A DNA stretch of 61,243 nucleotides from Epsilonproteobacteria bacterium UBA6211 (GCA_002421845.1 DISL01000051.1:1-61243); one strand, 5' to 3'. Counted from the stretch's first letter, positions 24,853 through 34,321 are shown. Translations and numbers: made by a program. The notes: generated by a model not told the origin, from the letters alone.

Positions 24853-26970
24853 ATGGATATTAGAAAGATATTTTCAAAAGATTTAATTACGGTTGCACTT
24901 TTTGTAGCAATTCTAACTATTATTATAGTTCCGCTACCAAAAGGTGCACTTGATTTCTTCTTGGCAATATCTTTATCTCTATCTTTACTTATTCTATTAA
25001 TTTCTTTATATATCCAAAAACCTTCAGACCTTACTACATTTCCGACACTTATTTTGATTTTGGCACTTTTTAGGTTGGCATTGAATATTGCTACTACAAG
25101 GTCAATATTAAGTGAAGGGCATAACGGTCCGGAAGCAGTTAGTTCTATTATTGCTTCATTTGGAGAGTTTGTTGTCGGCGGTAATTTGGTAATCGGTATT
25201 ATAGTATTTATCATACTTGTACTTATTAACTTCATGGTTGTAACAAAGGGTGCTACAAGGGTTGCTGAGGTTACTGCAAGATTTACATTGGACTCTATGC
25301 CAGGTAAACAAATGGCTATTGATGCGGATTTGAATGCAGGTTTTATAGATGATAAAGAGGCACAGAAAAGAAGACGTGAATTGATTAGTGAGGCAAACTT
25401 TTATGGGGCTATGGACGGTTCTAGTAAGTTTGTAAAAGGTGATGCTGTTGCCGGTATTATCATAACATTGGTAAACCTTATAGGTGGACTCTTGATAGGT
25501 GTATTCCAACACGATTTATCCGTATCGGAAAGCGGTGAGATATATACTATTCTAACCATAGGTGACGGTCTTGTGGCACAAATTCCTGCACTTATTTTAT
25601 CTACTGCTACAGCTATTATCATAACACGTTCAAATATGGATGAAGAGAGATTTGCAAATCAATCTATCGCTCAACTTGTAAAAGATAGTAAATCTTTAAT
25701 CCTTGTTGGTTTGGCACTGATTTTGTTTGGATTATTACCTGGTTTTCCTACGGGGATATTATTTATAATAGGTTTTATATTGATTTTTGCCGGTTATACT
25801 ATTTATATGATAGAACAAAAACAAGATAATGCTATTACAAGATTTTTTCAAACAGAGCCTACGCAAAAGAAAAAAAGTGCGGTTGCTAGTGTAGAAGAGC
25901 TAAAAGAACAAAAACTAAAAGCTACAAAACCTAATGAGACAGAAGTTCTGGAAAATATTATGAAAATGGATATTTTAGAGCTTAAACTAGGTATTAGATT
26001 GTTGAAACTTTTACAAGGTGATAATGAATTACTAGATAAGATTAGAGGGATTAGAAAAACCATAGCGGCAGAGCTTGGTTTCATAGTACCTCAAATTAAA
26101 ATTTCAGATGATGCCGGACTTGAATACAACCAATACTCTTTACAATTAAAACGTATAAATATCGCTAAAGGGAATGTTGAAGTTGATAAACTTCTTGCTA
26201 TGGGTGGATTAAGCGGACAAAAGCTTGAAGGTAAGAAAGTAAAAGAGCCGGTATTCGGTCTTGATGCCGTATGGGTAAATCCAGAGCAAAAAGAAGATGC
26301 TTTGATGAAGGGTTATACCGTAGTTGATGCACCTACTATTATTTCTACGCATATTAGTGAAATTATCAAAAAACACGCAGAAGATATTATAACAAGACAA
26401 GATATAGTCGATATTATAGACAAACTAAAAAAAGATTTCCCTGTGGTAATAGATGAAGCTATGAAAGTTACAAGCTACGGTACGTTACTTAAAGTGTGTA
26501 AAGAGCTCTTACATGAAAAGATACCTATTGTGGATATGTTGACCATTATAGAATCAGTAGCTGATATATCGGAATATACTAGAGTTCCTGACGTATTGGT
26601 TGAGCATGTAAGAGCAAAATTATATAGACTGATTACGGAGAAATTCAAAAATAATGACGGAGTATTGCACATAATCACAATCAAGCCTGAACTTGAACAG
26701 CAGTTTATTACTAAACTAAAAGAACAACACGGTGTTACGCAGTTACTTTTAAGTATAGGTGAGATTAATAGCCTTGTTACAAAAACAAAAGAGCTTGTTC
26801 AAAAAGTTGAATCAAACGGAGTATCAAAAGTTGTTATGGTTGTTGACCCGTTACTGCGAAAAAGAATATCAGAAATTTTTGAGAAATTCGGTCTTGACGT
26901 GGCAGTTCTTAGCCATGCGGAGCTTGATTCTCGTGCAAACTTCTCGATAGATGGAACACTTGAATTTTAA
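24853..26970 (+). CDS. flhA: Flagellar export gate protein FlhA
   Basis: 705 residues. About eight membrane helices occupy 1-330, including the FHIPEP-family signature RLALNIATTRSILSEGHNGPEAV near residue 75 and the cytoplasmic FHIPEP loop with DSMPGKQMAIDADLNAG. The C-terminal cytoplasmic domain (about 370-705) binds chaperone-substrate complexes. FlhA forms the nonameric export gate. It is the last gene of the flagellar block and is followed by a hairpin-rich repeat element that can serve as terminator. Confidence 0.97.
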   Translation: MDIRKIFSKDLITVALFVAILTIIIVPLPKGALDFFLAISLSLSLLILLISLYIQKPSDLTTFPTLILILALFRLALNIATTRSILSEGHNGPEAVSSIIASFGEFVVGGNLVIGIIVFIILVLINFMVVTKGATRVAEVTARFTLDSMPGKQMAIDADLNAGFIDDKEAQKRRRELISEANFYGAMDGSSKFVKGDAVAGIIITLVNLIGGLLIGVFQHDLSVSESGEIYTILTIGDGLVAQIPALILSTATAIIITRSNMDEERFANQSIAQLVKDSKSLILVGLALILFGLLPGFPTGILFIIGFILIFAGYTIYMIEQKQDNAITRFFQTEPTQKKKSAVASVEELKEQKLKATKPNETEVLENIMKMDILELKLGIRLLKLLQGDNELLDKIRGIRKTIAAELGFIVPQIKISDDAGLEYNQYSLQLKRINIAKGNVEVDKLLAMGGLSGQKLEGKKVKEPVFGLDAVWVNPEQKEDALMKGYTVVDAPTIISTHISEIIKKHAEDIITRQDIVDIIDKLKKDFPVVIDEAMKVTSYGTLLKVCKELLHEKIPIVDMLTIIESVADISEYTRVPDVLVEHVRAKLYRLITEKFKNNDGVLHIITIKPELEQQFITKLKEQHGVTQLLLSIGEINSLVTKTKELVQKVESNGVSKVVMVVDPLLRKRISEIFEKFGLDVAVLSHAELDSRANFSIDGTLEF

Positions 26971-27039
26971 TTAATCGTTAATATCTAATAATTAATAACT
27001 ATTGAATCACTTCGTGATGAGTTATTAGTTTTTTATTAG
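26971..27039. repeat. Degenerate heptamer array with hairpin, terminator-like, after flhA
   Basis: Directly after the flhA stop are four 7-base units TTAATCG, TTAATAT, CTAATAA, TTAATAA (26971-26998). AATAACT (26994-27000) pairs with AGTTATT (27020-27026) around an inner ATCAC-TTC-GTGAT hairpin, and a run of six T follows. The layout (heptamers, hairpin, inverted AT sequence) repeats that of 6286-6392. The T-run makes transcription termination of the flagellar operon plausible. Confidence 0.65.
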
Positions 27040-27047
27040 TTTTTGAG

Positions 27048-27053
27048 TATAAT
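27048..27053 (+). promoter_or_regulatory. Sigma70-type -10 box upstream of argB
   Basis: TATAAT in GAGTATAATACCC, 27 bases before the argB ATG. The region immediately upstream is the T-rich end of the repeat element; no convincing -35 is visible. Confidence 0.55.
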
Positions 27054-27080
27054 ACCCAACTTTTAAAACGGAGACATGTC

Positions 27081-27935
27081 ATGCAAAAAAAGTCTGCACA
27101 GGTAAAAACCCTTCTTGATGCCCTACCTTACATAAAAGAGTTTAGCGGTGAAATAGTTGTTATTAAATACGGCGGTGCTGCTCAGCTTACTCCTGAGCTT
27201 AGGGATAAATTTGCTCAAGATATAGTTCTTTTATCTTTAGTGGGTATAAAGCCTGTCATAGTTCACGGCGGTGGACCGAAAATTAACGAACTGTTGGCAA
27301 AACTTGATATAAAGTCAGAGTTTGTTGACGGTCATAGGGTGACTTGTGAAGAGAGTATGAAGGTTGTAGAAATGGTTTTAAGCGGTGAGATTAATAAAAA
27401 TATAACATCACTTTTAAATCATCACGGTGCAAAAGCTATAGGTATAAGCGGTAAAGATTCAAGTTGTATAAAAGCCGTAGCTAAAGATAACGGAAGATTT
27501 GGATATACAGGAAGTATAAGTCATGTGAAAGCAGATGTTATACTAAATCTTATTGCAGAAAAATTTATTCCTGTAATTGCTCCTATTGCAGATAGTGCAT
27601 TGCCAAATCATCCTGGATTTAATATCAATGCAGATATTGCAGCTAGTAAAGTAGCTATTGCACTAAAAGCAAAAAAGGTATTATTCTTAACAGATACTGT
27701 CGGTGTACTAGATAAAGAGAAAAATTTGCTAAACTCACTTGATCGGGATGATGTGGAGAGATATAAAGCAGATGGAACTATAGCCGGTGGTATGATTCCA
27801 AAAGTTGATGCTTGTATTGATGCTATATACAACGGCGTTCAAAAAGCGCATATTATCGATGGCAGAGTAGAACACTCTATATTGCTTGAGTTATTTACAA
27901 GTGATGGAATAGGAACACAGTTTTTACAAAAATGA
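27081..27935 (+). CDS. argB: Acetylglutamate kinase ArgB
   Basis: 284 residues, normal length. It phosphorylates N-acetyl-glutamate, the second step of arginine synthesis. The amino acid kinase fold motifs are VVIKYGGAAQ (Lys of the phosphate site) near residue 26, PVIVHGGGPKINELL, and FNINADIAASKVAIALKA near the C-terminal half, plus AGGMIPKVDACIDAI. It has its own TATAAT box upstream and is followed after 14 bases by thrC, so the two may be co-transcribed. Confidence 0.96.
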   Translation: MQKKSAQVKTLLDALPYIKEFSGEIVVIKYGGAAQLTPELRDKFAQDIVLLSLVGIKPVIVHGGGPKINELLAKLDIKSEFVDGHRVTCEESMKVVEMVLSGEINKNITSLLNHHGAKAIGISGKDSSCIKAVAKDNGRFGYTGSISHVKADVILNLIAEKFIPVIAPIADSALPNHPGFNINADIAASKVAIALKAKKVLFLTDTVGVLDKEKNLLNSLDRDDVERYKADGTIAGGMIPKVDACIDAIYNGVQKAHIIDGRVEHSILLELFTSDGIGTQFLQK

Positions 27936-27949
27936 TATAAAGGAAAAGA

Positions 27950-29428
27950 ATGAATTTTATAGAAACAAGAGGAAATGATAACTTAAAACCTAAAGAGGTT
28001 ACGTTTTCACAGGCAATTTTAAGTCCAAGTGCTTCATTTGGTGGACTTTATGTTCCAAAAACATTGCCTGAATTATCGCTACAAGATATTGAAAAATTAA
28101 AAAATAAGAGTTACAAAGAGGTAGCCTCTTTTGTATTAAATGATATATTTGAAATAGATATAGATAAAACAACTTTTAATGAAGCAGTTTCATTATATGA
28201 TAGATTTGATGACTCTAACAATCCAGCACCAGTAGTAAAGGTAAAGGATGATTTATTTGTAAGTGAATTGTACCACGGACCTACTCGTGCTTTTAAAGAT
28301 ATGGCATTACAACCTTTTGGGTATATTTTATCAAGTCTTGCACAAAAAAGCAATGACAAATATTTAATACTTGCTGCAACAAGCGGTGATACTGGACCTG
28401 CTGCACTTAATACATTTAAAAATAAAGCAAATATTCAAGTGGGATGTTTATATCCAGACGGTGGAACAAGTGATGTTCAAAGACTTCAAATGGTTACGGA
28501 AGATGGTGCTAATTTAAAAGTTTTAGGTATAAAAGGTAACTTTGATGATGCACAAAATGCTCTAAAAAATCTACTTGCAAGTGATAGTTTTAAATCACAG
28601 TTAGAAAAACTCGGACTTAAACTAAGTGCTGCTAATTCCGTAAATTTCGGAAGAATTATTTTTCAAATCGTTTATCATTTCTGGAGTTATATTGAGTTAC
28701 TTAATAAAAATGAGATAAGTTTAGGTGAGAAAATATATCTCGTAGTTCCTAGTGGAAACTTTGGAAATGCTCTTGGTGCATATTATGCTAAGAAAATGGG
28801 TCTTCCTATTGAAAAAATACTTATTGCTTCAAATGAAAACAATATTTTGACACAATGGATAAATGAAGGTAAATATGATTTAAACGGTAAACATCTAATC
28901 ATGACAAATTCTCCTGCTATGGATATTTTGAAATCTTCAAATATAGAAAGAATTTTATTTGATAAATTCGGAAGCAGTAGAACAAAAGAGCTTATGGATG
29001 ATTTAAACGCTAAGAATGGTTTTGCTTTATCAAATGAAGAACTTAAAGAGTTGCAAAAAGATTTCGGTGCAACATATTGTAATAATGATTATTGTAAAGA
29101 TACTATTAGAACATATCTTGAAGATGGATATTTGATGGATCCACATACGGCAACTTGTATAAAGTCTTATGAAACTTTAAAAGAAAAAGATTTAAAAGTT
29201 GTAATATATTCTACTGCGGAGTGGACTAAGTTTTCGCCTACTGTTTTAAATGCTCTAAATAAAGATACAACTAAATATGATGATTTGGAAGCGCTAAAAA
29301 CTGTTCAAGATAAGTTTAATGCTAAAATATCGAGTGTTGTCAATGAAGTATTTACAAAATCTATAACACATACATCCGTTATAGAAAAAGAAGATATAGA
29401 AAAAGAGATGATAAAATTTATAAGCTAA
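27950..29428 (+). CDS. thrC: Threonine synthase ThrC
   Basis: 492 residues. A PLP enzyme converting phosphohomoserine to threonine. The lysine of the PLP Schiff base is in YHGPTRAFKDMALQP near residue 118, and ATSGDTGPAAL is the phosphate-binding loop. The N-terminus (MNFIETRGNDNLKPKEVTFSQAIL) fits the long bacterial class. AAAGGA precedes the ATG. The kinase gene thrB of the same pathway lies at 53853. A strong terminator overlaps the stop codon. Confidence 0.95.
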   Translation: MNFIETRGNDNLKPKEVTFSQAILSPSASFGGLYVPKTLPELSLQDIEKLKNKSYKEVASFVLNDIFEIDIDKTTFNEAVSLYDRFDDSNNPAPVVKVKDDLFVSELYHGPTRAFKDMALQPFGYILSSLAQKSNDKYLILAATSGDTGPAALNTFKNKANIQVGCLYPDGGTSDVQRLQMVTEDGANLKVLGIKGNFDDAQNALKNLLASDSFKSQLEKLGLKLSAANSVNFGRIIFQIVYHFWSYIELLNKNEISLGEKIYLVVPSGNFGNALGAYYAKKMGLPIEKILIASNENNILTQWINEGKYDLNGKHLIMTNSPAMDILKSSNIERILFDKFGSSRTKELMDDLNAKNGFALSNEELKELQKDFGATYCNNDYCKDTIRTYLEDGYLMDPHTATCIKSYETLKEKDLKVVIYSTAEWTKFSPTVLNALNKDTTKYDDLEALKTVQDKFNAKISSVVNEVFTKSITHTSVIEKEDIEKEMIKFIS

Positions 29429-29455
29429 GAGGTGAACGTACCTCTTAGTTTTTTT
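29425..29455. terminator. Intrinsic terminator between thrC and the LysR gene
   Basis: Nine-base stem CTAAGAGGT / ACCTCTTAG with a six-base loop, followed by seven T (29449-29455). The thrC stop lies in the left arm. It sits between convergent genes and mainly serves thrC on +. Confidence 0.85.
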
Positions 29456-29458
29456 GTA

Positions 29459-30358
29459 TTAGATTTTGACTGATAAGAGGTAGTTTACCACTTGGTCTAT
29501 AAATGCGTCGTGTTTTCTATCTTTTAGGTATGCTATGTAAAGTTTTCTTTTCATATTTACACCGTTTATTCTAGCTTCATGCAAAATTCCTGCTTTTACA
29601 TAATCACTTATGGCATATCTTGAAACTATAGAACATGTAGGTGTATCATCTTTTGAACTGTGTAATACGGTTTGAACTATAGTAGTAGGACTCGTAGCCT
29701 CACTTACCATATTAAATGTATCACAATCACTCATTCCTGCAGCATCAAGAGCCTCTTTAAATAAAAGTCTAGTATGAGAATCTCTGTTTCTACAAACCCA
29801 TTTATATGATAATAAATTCTCATTTTTGAGTCTTTTTGGAAGTTTCTGATTACTAAAAATTACCAACTCATCTTCAAGCCATTCTCTATAAATGATGCCG
29901 TCTTCAAAAATAGGACTTTCAATAAGAGCTAAATCTATTTTTTTATCAAGTAATTGGTCAACAATATCCCTAGATACTGAAACTGAAACAGATACATCAT
30001 TGTTTATCTTAGTTTTTATTTCATTAAGAAATCTAGGTAACATATAATTACCTATCATATATGATGCACCAAGTATGAAGTTTATATCTTTATTGATGAT
30101 TTTTAATAAATCTTTCTCTGCATTTGCTATTGCTTTTTCTATTTTTTGAACAATAGCCAAAAATTGTTCACCCTCTTTTGTGAGTCTAATACCATTTTTC
30201 TTTCTATCAACAATTTTAGTATCAAGGTAATCTTCAATGAATTTTATTTGTTGAGTAACGGCGGGTTGAGAGATACCTAACTTTGCAGATGCTTTTGAAA
30301 AACTTCTTTCCTTTACAACCGTTAGAAAAGTCTCCAATTTTGAAAAATCTGATAGCAT
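29459..30358 (-). CDS. LysR-family transcriptional regulator
   Basis: 299 residues. The N-terminal winged helix-turn-helix is typical: LETFLTVVKERSFSKASAKLGISQPAVTQQIKFIE at about 7-41. It is followed by the LysR effector-binding domain (about 90-295) with VSVSRDIVDQLLDKKIDLALIE. The effector is not predictable; two Cys in GMSDCDTF and DDTPTCSIV might matter. AAGGA precedes the start. It is convergent with thrC and divergent from the helicase gene, sharing a 147-base AT-rich intergenic region with it. Confidence 0.9.
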   Translation of the reverse strand: MLSDFSKLETFLTVVKERSFSKASAKLGISQPAVTQQIKFIEDYLDTKIVDRKKNGIRLTKEGEQFLAIVQKIEKAIANAEKDLLKIINKDINFILGASYMIGNYMLPRFLNEIKTKINNDVSVSVSVSRDIVDQLLDKKIDLALIESPIFEDGIIYREWLEDELVIFSNQKLPKRLKNENLLSYKWVCRNRDSHTRLLFKEALDAAGMSDCDTFNMVSEATSPTTIVQTVLHSSKDDTPTCSIVSRYAISDYVKAGILHEARINGVNMKRKLYIAYLKDRKHDAFIDQVVNYLLSVKI

Positions 30359-30471
30359 AAGAGCAATTCCTTGTATATGATTTATTTATGCTAATGATAA
30401 CATAAAATTATAAAAAAATCAATTAAAAAGTACAATAAGATATAAAATTTTGAAATTTAGTACTTTTATGT

Positions 30472-30477
30472 TATAAT
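30472..30477 (+). promoter_or_regulatory. -10 box for the UvrD-like helicase gene
   Basis: TATAAT in TATGTTATAATAAA, 28 bases before the ATG at 30506. The intergenic region is shared with the divergent LysR gene, so that regulator could act here; this is inference. Confidence 0.5.
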
Positions 30478-30505
30478 AAATTAAAACTAAAATGAAGTGT
30501 GTATT

Positions 30506-32557
30506 ATGTCAGAAACTATTTTAAAAACACTTAATAGGTCTCAAATTGAAGCTGTGCGTCATATAGATGGTGCTATGCTTATTTTGGCAGGTGCCGGTAG
30601 TGGTAAAACAAAAACTATTACTACTAGAGTTGCTTATTTAATATCTATCGGTATTGATCCTGCGTCTATTTTGACGTTGACATTTACCAATAAAGCCGCT
30701 CGTGAGATGCATAGTCGTGCCATATCATTACTTGACAATAAGGCTATTTATCCACCGCTTCTTTGTACTTTTCATAAATTTGGGCTTTTATTTCTAAAGT
30801 TCCATATTAGTTTGTTAAATCGAAAAAACAATTTTGTTATTATAGATAGTGATGATAAAAAGAAGATTATTAAAAATATTGAAAAAGAGTTGACATCTTC
30901 TATGGTCTCCGCAGAAATTTCAAGATATAAAAACTCACTTATTACTCCTGAAGTTGCAAAAGCTGCAGCCGAACAAAAGGTATATAAACAAATAGCAGAT
31001 ATTTATGAGAAATATGAAAACTATTTACTAGAGAACAATTTGGTCGATTTTGATGATTTATTGCTATTGCCTTATAAAATTTTGGAGCAAAATCATGAAC
31101 TTGCACAAAAAATAAGTAATAAATACCAATATATTATGGTTGATGAGTATCAAGATACCAATGAGTTGCAGTATAGACTTTTGCAAAAGCTTTGTTGCAA
31201 CCATCAAAATTTATGTGTAGTAGGTGATGATGACCAGTCCATATACGGTTGGAGAGGTGCTACCATAAAAAATATTTTATGTTTTGCCGAGCAATTTGAC
31301 AATACAAAAGTAATCAAACTTGAAGAAAATTATCGTTCAACCGATACGATTTTGAAACATGCAAATTTATTGATAGAACATAACCGTGACAGACTAGGTA
31401 AAACACTAAAAGGTACTAGATATGAGGGTAAGAGTGTTAAAGTTTATGAATCTATGGATGAAAATGAGGAAACACGAAAACTTATAAGTGATATAAAATC
31501 TCTTATTTCACAAGGTGTGAGTCCTAAAGATATAGCTATATTATTTAGGGTAAACGCACTTAGCCGTTCTTTGGAAGAGGGTTTCAACAAAGCAGGTCTT
31601 GGGTATAACTTAGTAGGTGGTATCAAGTTTTATGAACGTTCTGAAATCAAAGATTTGATAGCTTATTTTAGAGTTATAACAAATGCAAATGATAATTTCT
31701 CATTTAAAAGAATAATAAACAAACCAAAACGCGGTATTGGTAAAACTACTATAGATAAGCTTGATATGGAATCTATAGAGCAAAAAAAATCAATTTACAA
31801 TATCATAAATGATTCTACTCCTGCAGAGTTAAGCGGTATAGTAGGACAAAAAAATGCTAGAACACTCAAAGTATTTTTGGCTTCGGTGATGGATTTACAA
31901 GATATTCTAAAAGATTCAAAAATGAGATTTTTAGATCTTTTTGAGGAAACTTTTGATTTCAAAGAGCAGTATCACGGTATTCCTGACGGGTATGATAAAA
32001 TAGCAAATATTGATGAATTTTATGGCTATATAAGAGACTTTTTTATACAAAATCCTGATGCAAAACTTGATGAATTTTTGGCAAATATTGCACTAGAGAG
32101 TGAACAAGACAATCTTGATAATGACGGTGTATCTATGATGAGCATACACGCTAGTAAGGGTTTAGAGTATAAACATGTTTTTATTATAGGGATGGAAGAG
32201 GGCTTTTTCCCTTTGATTGGTGATGGAAGTGATATTGAAGAAGAAAGAAGGCTAGGATACGTAGCATTCACAAGAGCCATAGATGAATTGACTGTAAGTT
32301 ATGTACATAGTAGATTTTATAAAGGAAGACGTACTGATTTGGAAAAAAGTAGGTTTTTAATAGAGTCTGGACTTATTGAGGGGTCATTGAATATAGAAAA
32401 AACTGCTGCTTATAAAACAGGTGATTTGATAAAACATAAAATTTTCGGTATGGGAAGAGTTATAAGTGTCCAAAAAGCCGGTAAAGAGTTGAAGCTTACT
32501 ATTAATTTCGGTGGCTCGAAAAGGGATATATTATCCTCATTTGTCGAAAAAATATAA
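30506..32557 (+). CDS. uvrD: UvrD/PcrA/Rep-type ATP-dependent DNA helicase
   Basis: 683 residues from the ATG at 30506; an in-frame GTG at 30497 would add three residues. Superfamily 1A helicase motifs are in order: LNRSQIEAV (Q motif), Walker A GAGSGKT (29-35), LTFTNKAAREM (Ia), DEYQDTN (II), VGDDDQSIYGWRGA (III), LEENYRS (IV), MSIHASKGLEYKHVF (V) and RLGYVAFTRA (VI). The C-terminal 50 residues form the PcrA/UvrD-like tail (FGMGRVISVQ). It could be Rep, PcrA or UvrD; sequence alone does not separate these here. Confidence 0.93.
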   Translation: MSETILKTLNRSQIEAVRHIDGAMLILAGAGSGKTKTITTRVAYLISIGIDPASILTLTFTNKAAREMHSRAISLLDNKAIYPPLLCTFHKFGLLFLKFHISLLNRKNNFVIIDSDDKKKIIKNIEKELTSSMVSAEISRYKNSLITPEVAKAAAEQKVYKQIADIYEKYENYLLENNLVDFDDLLLLPYKILEQNHELAQKISNKYQYIMVDEYQDTNELQYRLLQKLCCNHQNLCVVGDDDQSIYGWRGATIKNILCFAEQFDNTKVIKLEENYRSTDTILKHANLLIEHNRDRLGKTLKGTRYEGKSVKVYESMDENEETRKLISDIKSLISQGVSPKDIAILFRVNALSRSLEEGFNKAGLGYNLVGGIKFYERSEIKDLIAYFRVITNANDNFSFKRIINKPKRGIGKTTIDKLDMESIEQKKSIYNIINDSTPAELSGIVGQKNARTLKVFLASVMDLQDILKDSKMRFLDLFEETFDFKEQYHGIPDGYDKIANIDEFYGYIRDFFIQNPDAKLDEFLANIALESEQDNLDNDGVSMMSIHASKGLEYKHVFIIGMEEGFFPLIGDGSDIEEERRLGYVAFTRAIDELTVSYVHSRFYKGRRTDLEKSRFLIESGLIEGSLNIEKTAAYKTGDLIKHKIFGMGRVISVQKAGKELKLTINFGGSKRDILSSFVEKI

Positions 32558-32687
32558 AATTTGATTTTAAAAAAATATTTTCTTTGAATTTTGTAGTTGT
32601 AGCCTTGAACTTCTTTGAAAATCATTCTTTAAAAACAAATTTATTGCTAGATGTATATTAGCTATACAATAATTATAAGGAGAAAAA

Positions 32688-33545
32688 TTGTCTCAGTCAC
32701 TCAGTCACTCAGTCACTCAGTCACTTCACAACAGACTTTTTGTAGCACATAAGCCAATGTTTGTTAGCTCCAATAGTTTCTTGCATAGAATAAAGAAGAG
32801 ATATAAGGTCAAAAAAGCAGGTTTTAGCGGTACTTTAGACCCTTTTGCTTGTGGATGTTTAATCGTGGCGTTTGGACAATATTCAAAACTTTTTAGATTT
32901 TTACAAAAAACTCCAAAGAGTTATAGAGCTGTTATTTGGCTAGGTGCCCAGAGTGAATCTTTTGATATAGAAAACGTGACATCTATTGATTTAATAGACC
33001 CTTTGGATAGCTTGAAAATTATTGATACCGTAAATAGTTTTGTAGGTGATATTGAGTATGTACCTCCGAAATTTAGTGCAAAATGGGTTGACGGTAAAAG
33101 AGCTTATGATTTGGCAAGAGTTGGGATAGAATTTGAGCTTAAAAAATCCATTATGAATATATCAGGTATCAAGTTTATCTCATATTCCCACCCTTTTATT
33201 ACCTTTGAAGCACAAGTGAGCGAGGGGAGTTATATCAGAAGTCTAGCACAGTTAATATGTGAAAAGCTAAATACAAAAGGGACGCTTAGCTATTTAGAAC
33301 GACTAAATGAAGGTAAATTTGTATATATGGAAGAGAGAGCTTTAAATCCATTGGAGTTTATGGATTTACCGGTAAATGAATACTATGGAACTAAAGAGTG
33401 GCTGTATGACGGTAAGAAATTGGGTATTGATTATTTCCAAAATAAGAATGATGGCGAGTATTTGGTAGTTTTTGATGATTTTTTTAGTATAATCCAAATT
33501 CAAAATGAAAAAGTAGATTATATATTAAATAAAGTGTTATTATGA
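32688..33545 (+). CDS. truB: tRNA pseudouridine-55 synthase TruB with repeat-encoded N-terminus
   Basis: 285 residues from a TTG start with AAGGAG 5 bases upstream. It makes pseudouridine 55 in the T loop of tRNAs. The catalytic motif is GTLDPFACG with Asp51; VAHKPMFVSSNSFL and the SEGSYIRSLAQLI motif are also typical. Residues 2-14 are encoded by the 4 x TCAGTCAC array; the family-like start would be at about NRLFVAHKP (residue 15). No other good start codon lies between the array and that point, so translation must pass through the repeats. It overlaps ispE by 4 bases. Confidence 0.92.
   Translation: MSQSLSHSVTQSLHNRLFVAHKPMFVSSNSFLHRIKKRYKVKKAGFSGTLDPFACGCLIVAFGQYSKLFRFLQKTPKSYRAVIWLGAQSESFDIENVTSIDLIDPLDSLKIIDTVNSFVGDIEYVPPKFSAKWVDGKRAYDLARVGIEFELKKSIMNISGIKFISYSHPFITFEAQVSEGSYIRSLAQLICEKLNTKGTLSYLERLNEGKFVYMEERALNPLEFMDLPVNEYYGTKEWLYDGKKLGIDYFQNKNDGEYLVVFDDFFSIIQIQNEKVDYILNKVLL
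32693..32724 (+). repeat. Octamer array, 4 x TCAGTCAC, inside the truB start
   Basis: Four perfect 8-base units begin five bases into the reading frame after the TTG start. Because 8 is not a multiple of three, loss or gain of one unit would put the truB body out of frame. Confidence 0.95.
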
Positions 33546-34321
33546 GACAAAAAGCGTTTGCAAAAGTTAATATTTTTTTAAAAATAACTGGGATGCGTGG
33601 TAATTATCACGAAATTGCATCCAGATTTATGATTGTAAAGAATTTATATGATGAAATAGAGTTTGTAAAAGATTATCCAAACAAATTTAATTTAATAGGT
33701 CAATTTGGTTGTGAGTTGGACAAAAATACTATTTATAAGTGTTATTTAAAATTGCTTGATATAAAACCTGAAATAGAACAATTTTTTAAAGATTATAGTG
33801 TTAAAGTAACAAAAAATATCCCTGAGTTTGCAGGGCTTGGCGGTGGAAGTAGCGATGCTGCAACTTTTTTAAATATGACAAATATTTATTGCGGTTTAAA
33901 TTTATCAGAACAAGAGTTATCGCAAATAGGGTGTAGTGTGGGTGCCGATGTCCCTTTTTTTGTTTACGGTTATGAGAGTGCAAATGTTAGCGGTATAGGT
34001 GAAATAGTAGAAAAGTTTGATGAAGGTGCTCTTGATATAGAGGTATTTACACCTAAAATAGAGTGTAATACCGCAAAGGTTTTTACTATGTTTAGAGAAA
34101 AGTTTTATAAAGAGTTATCGGTACAAGAGAAGAATAGGTTGTTTGGTATGAAAAGTGTAGATATATTAAAAGAGCTTACTATTGAACAAGCAAATGATTT
34201 ATATCTCCCGGCAATTACACTATATCCAAATCTTATAACTCAGCACTCAGCACTCAGCACTCAGCACTTTTATTTCAGCGGTAGCGGAAGTTCATTTTTT
34301 AAGGTAAAAAATAATGGCTAA
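33542..34321 (+). CDS. ispE: 4-diphosphocytidyl-2-C-methyl-D-erythritol kinase IspE
   Basis: 259 residues. GHMP-family kinase of the MEP isoprenoid pathway. The N-terminal KAFAKVNIFLKITG and the ATP-binding loop PEFAGLGGGSSDAATF (from residue 94) are diagnostic, and motif 3 is FSGSGSSFF near the C-terminus. Residues about 233-243 (THSALS-type repeat) are encoded by the 4.4-unit ACTCAGC array between the last helix and motif 3, where relatives have a short loop. It overlaps truB by 4 bases and smpB by 8 bases. Confidence 0.92.
   Translation: MRQKAFAKVNIFLKITGMRGNYHEIASRFMIVKNLYDEIEFVKDYPNKFNLIGQFGCELDKNTIYKCYLKLLDIKPEIEQFFKDYSVKVTKNIPEFAGLGGGSSDAATFLNMTNIYCGLNLSEQELSQIGCSVGADVPFFVYGYESANVSGIGEIVEKFDEGALDIEVFTPKIECNTAKVFTMFREKFYKELSVQEKNRLFGMKSVDILKELTIEQANDLYLPAITLYPNLITQHSALSTQHFYFSGSGSSFFKVKNNG
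34238..34268 (+). repeat. Heptamer array, 4.4 x ACTCAGC, inside ispE
   Basis: Four perfect ACTCAGC units plus ACT. It is coding, in frame, and sits just before the conserved GSGSS motif of ispE and about 45 bases before the smpB start. Confidence 0.95.

Noticed and set aside
29459..30358. LysR gene as regulator of thrC or argB
   Set aside because: It is convergent with them behind a strong terminator; only the divergent helicase gene shares its control region.
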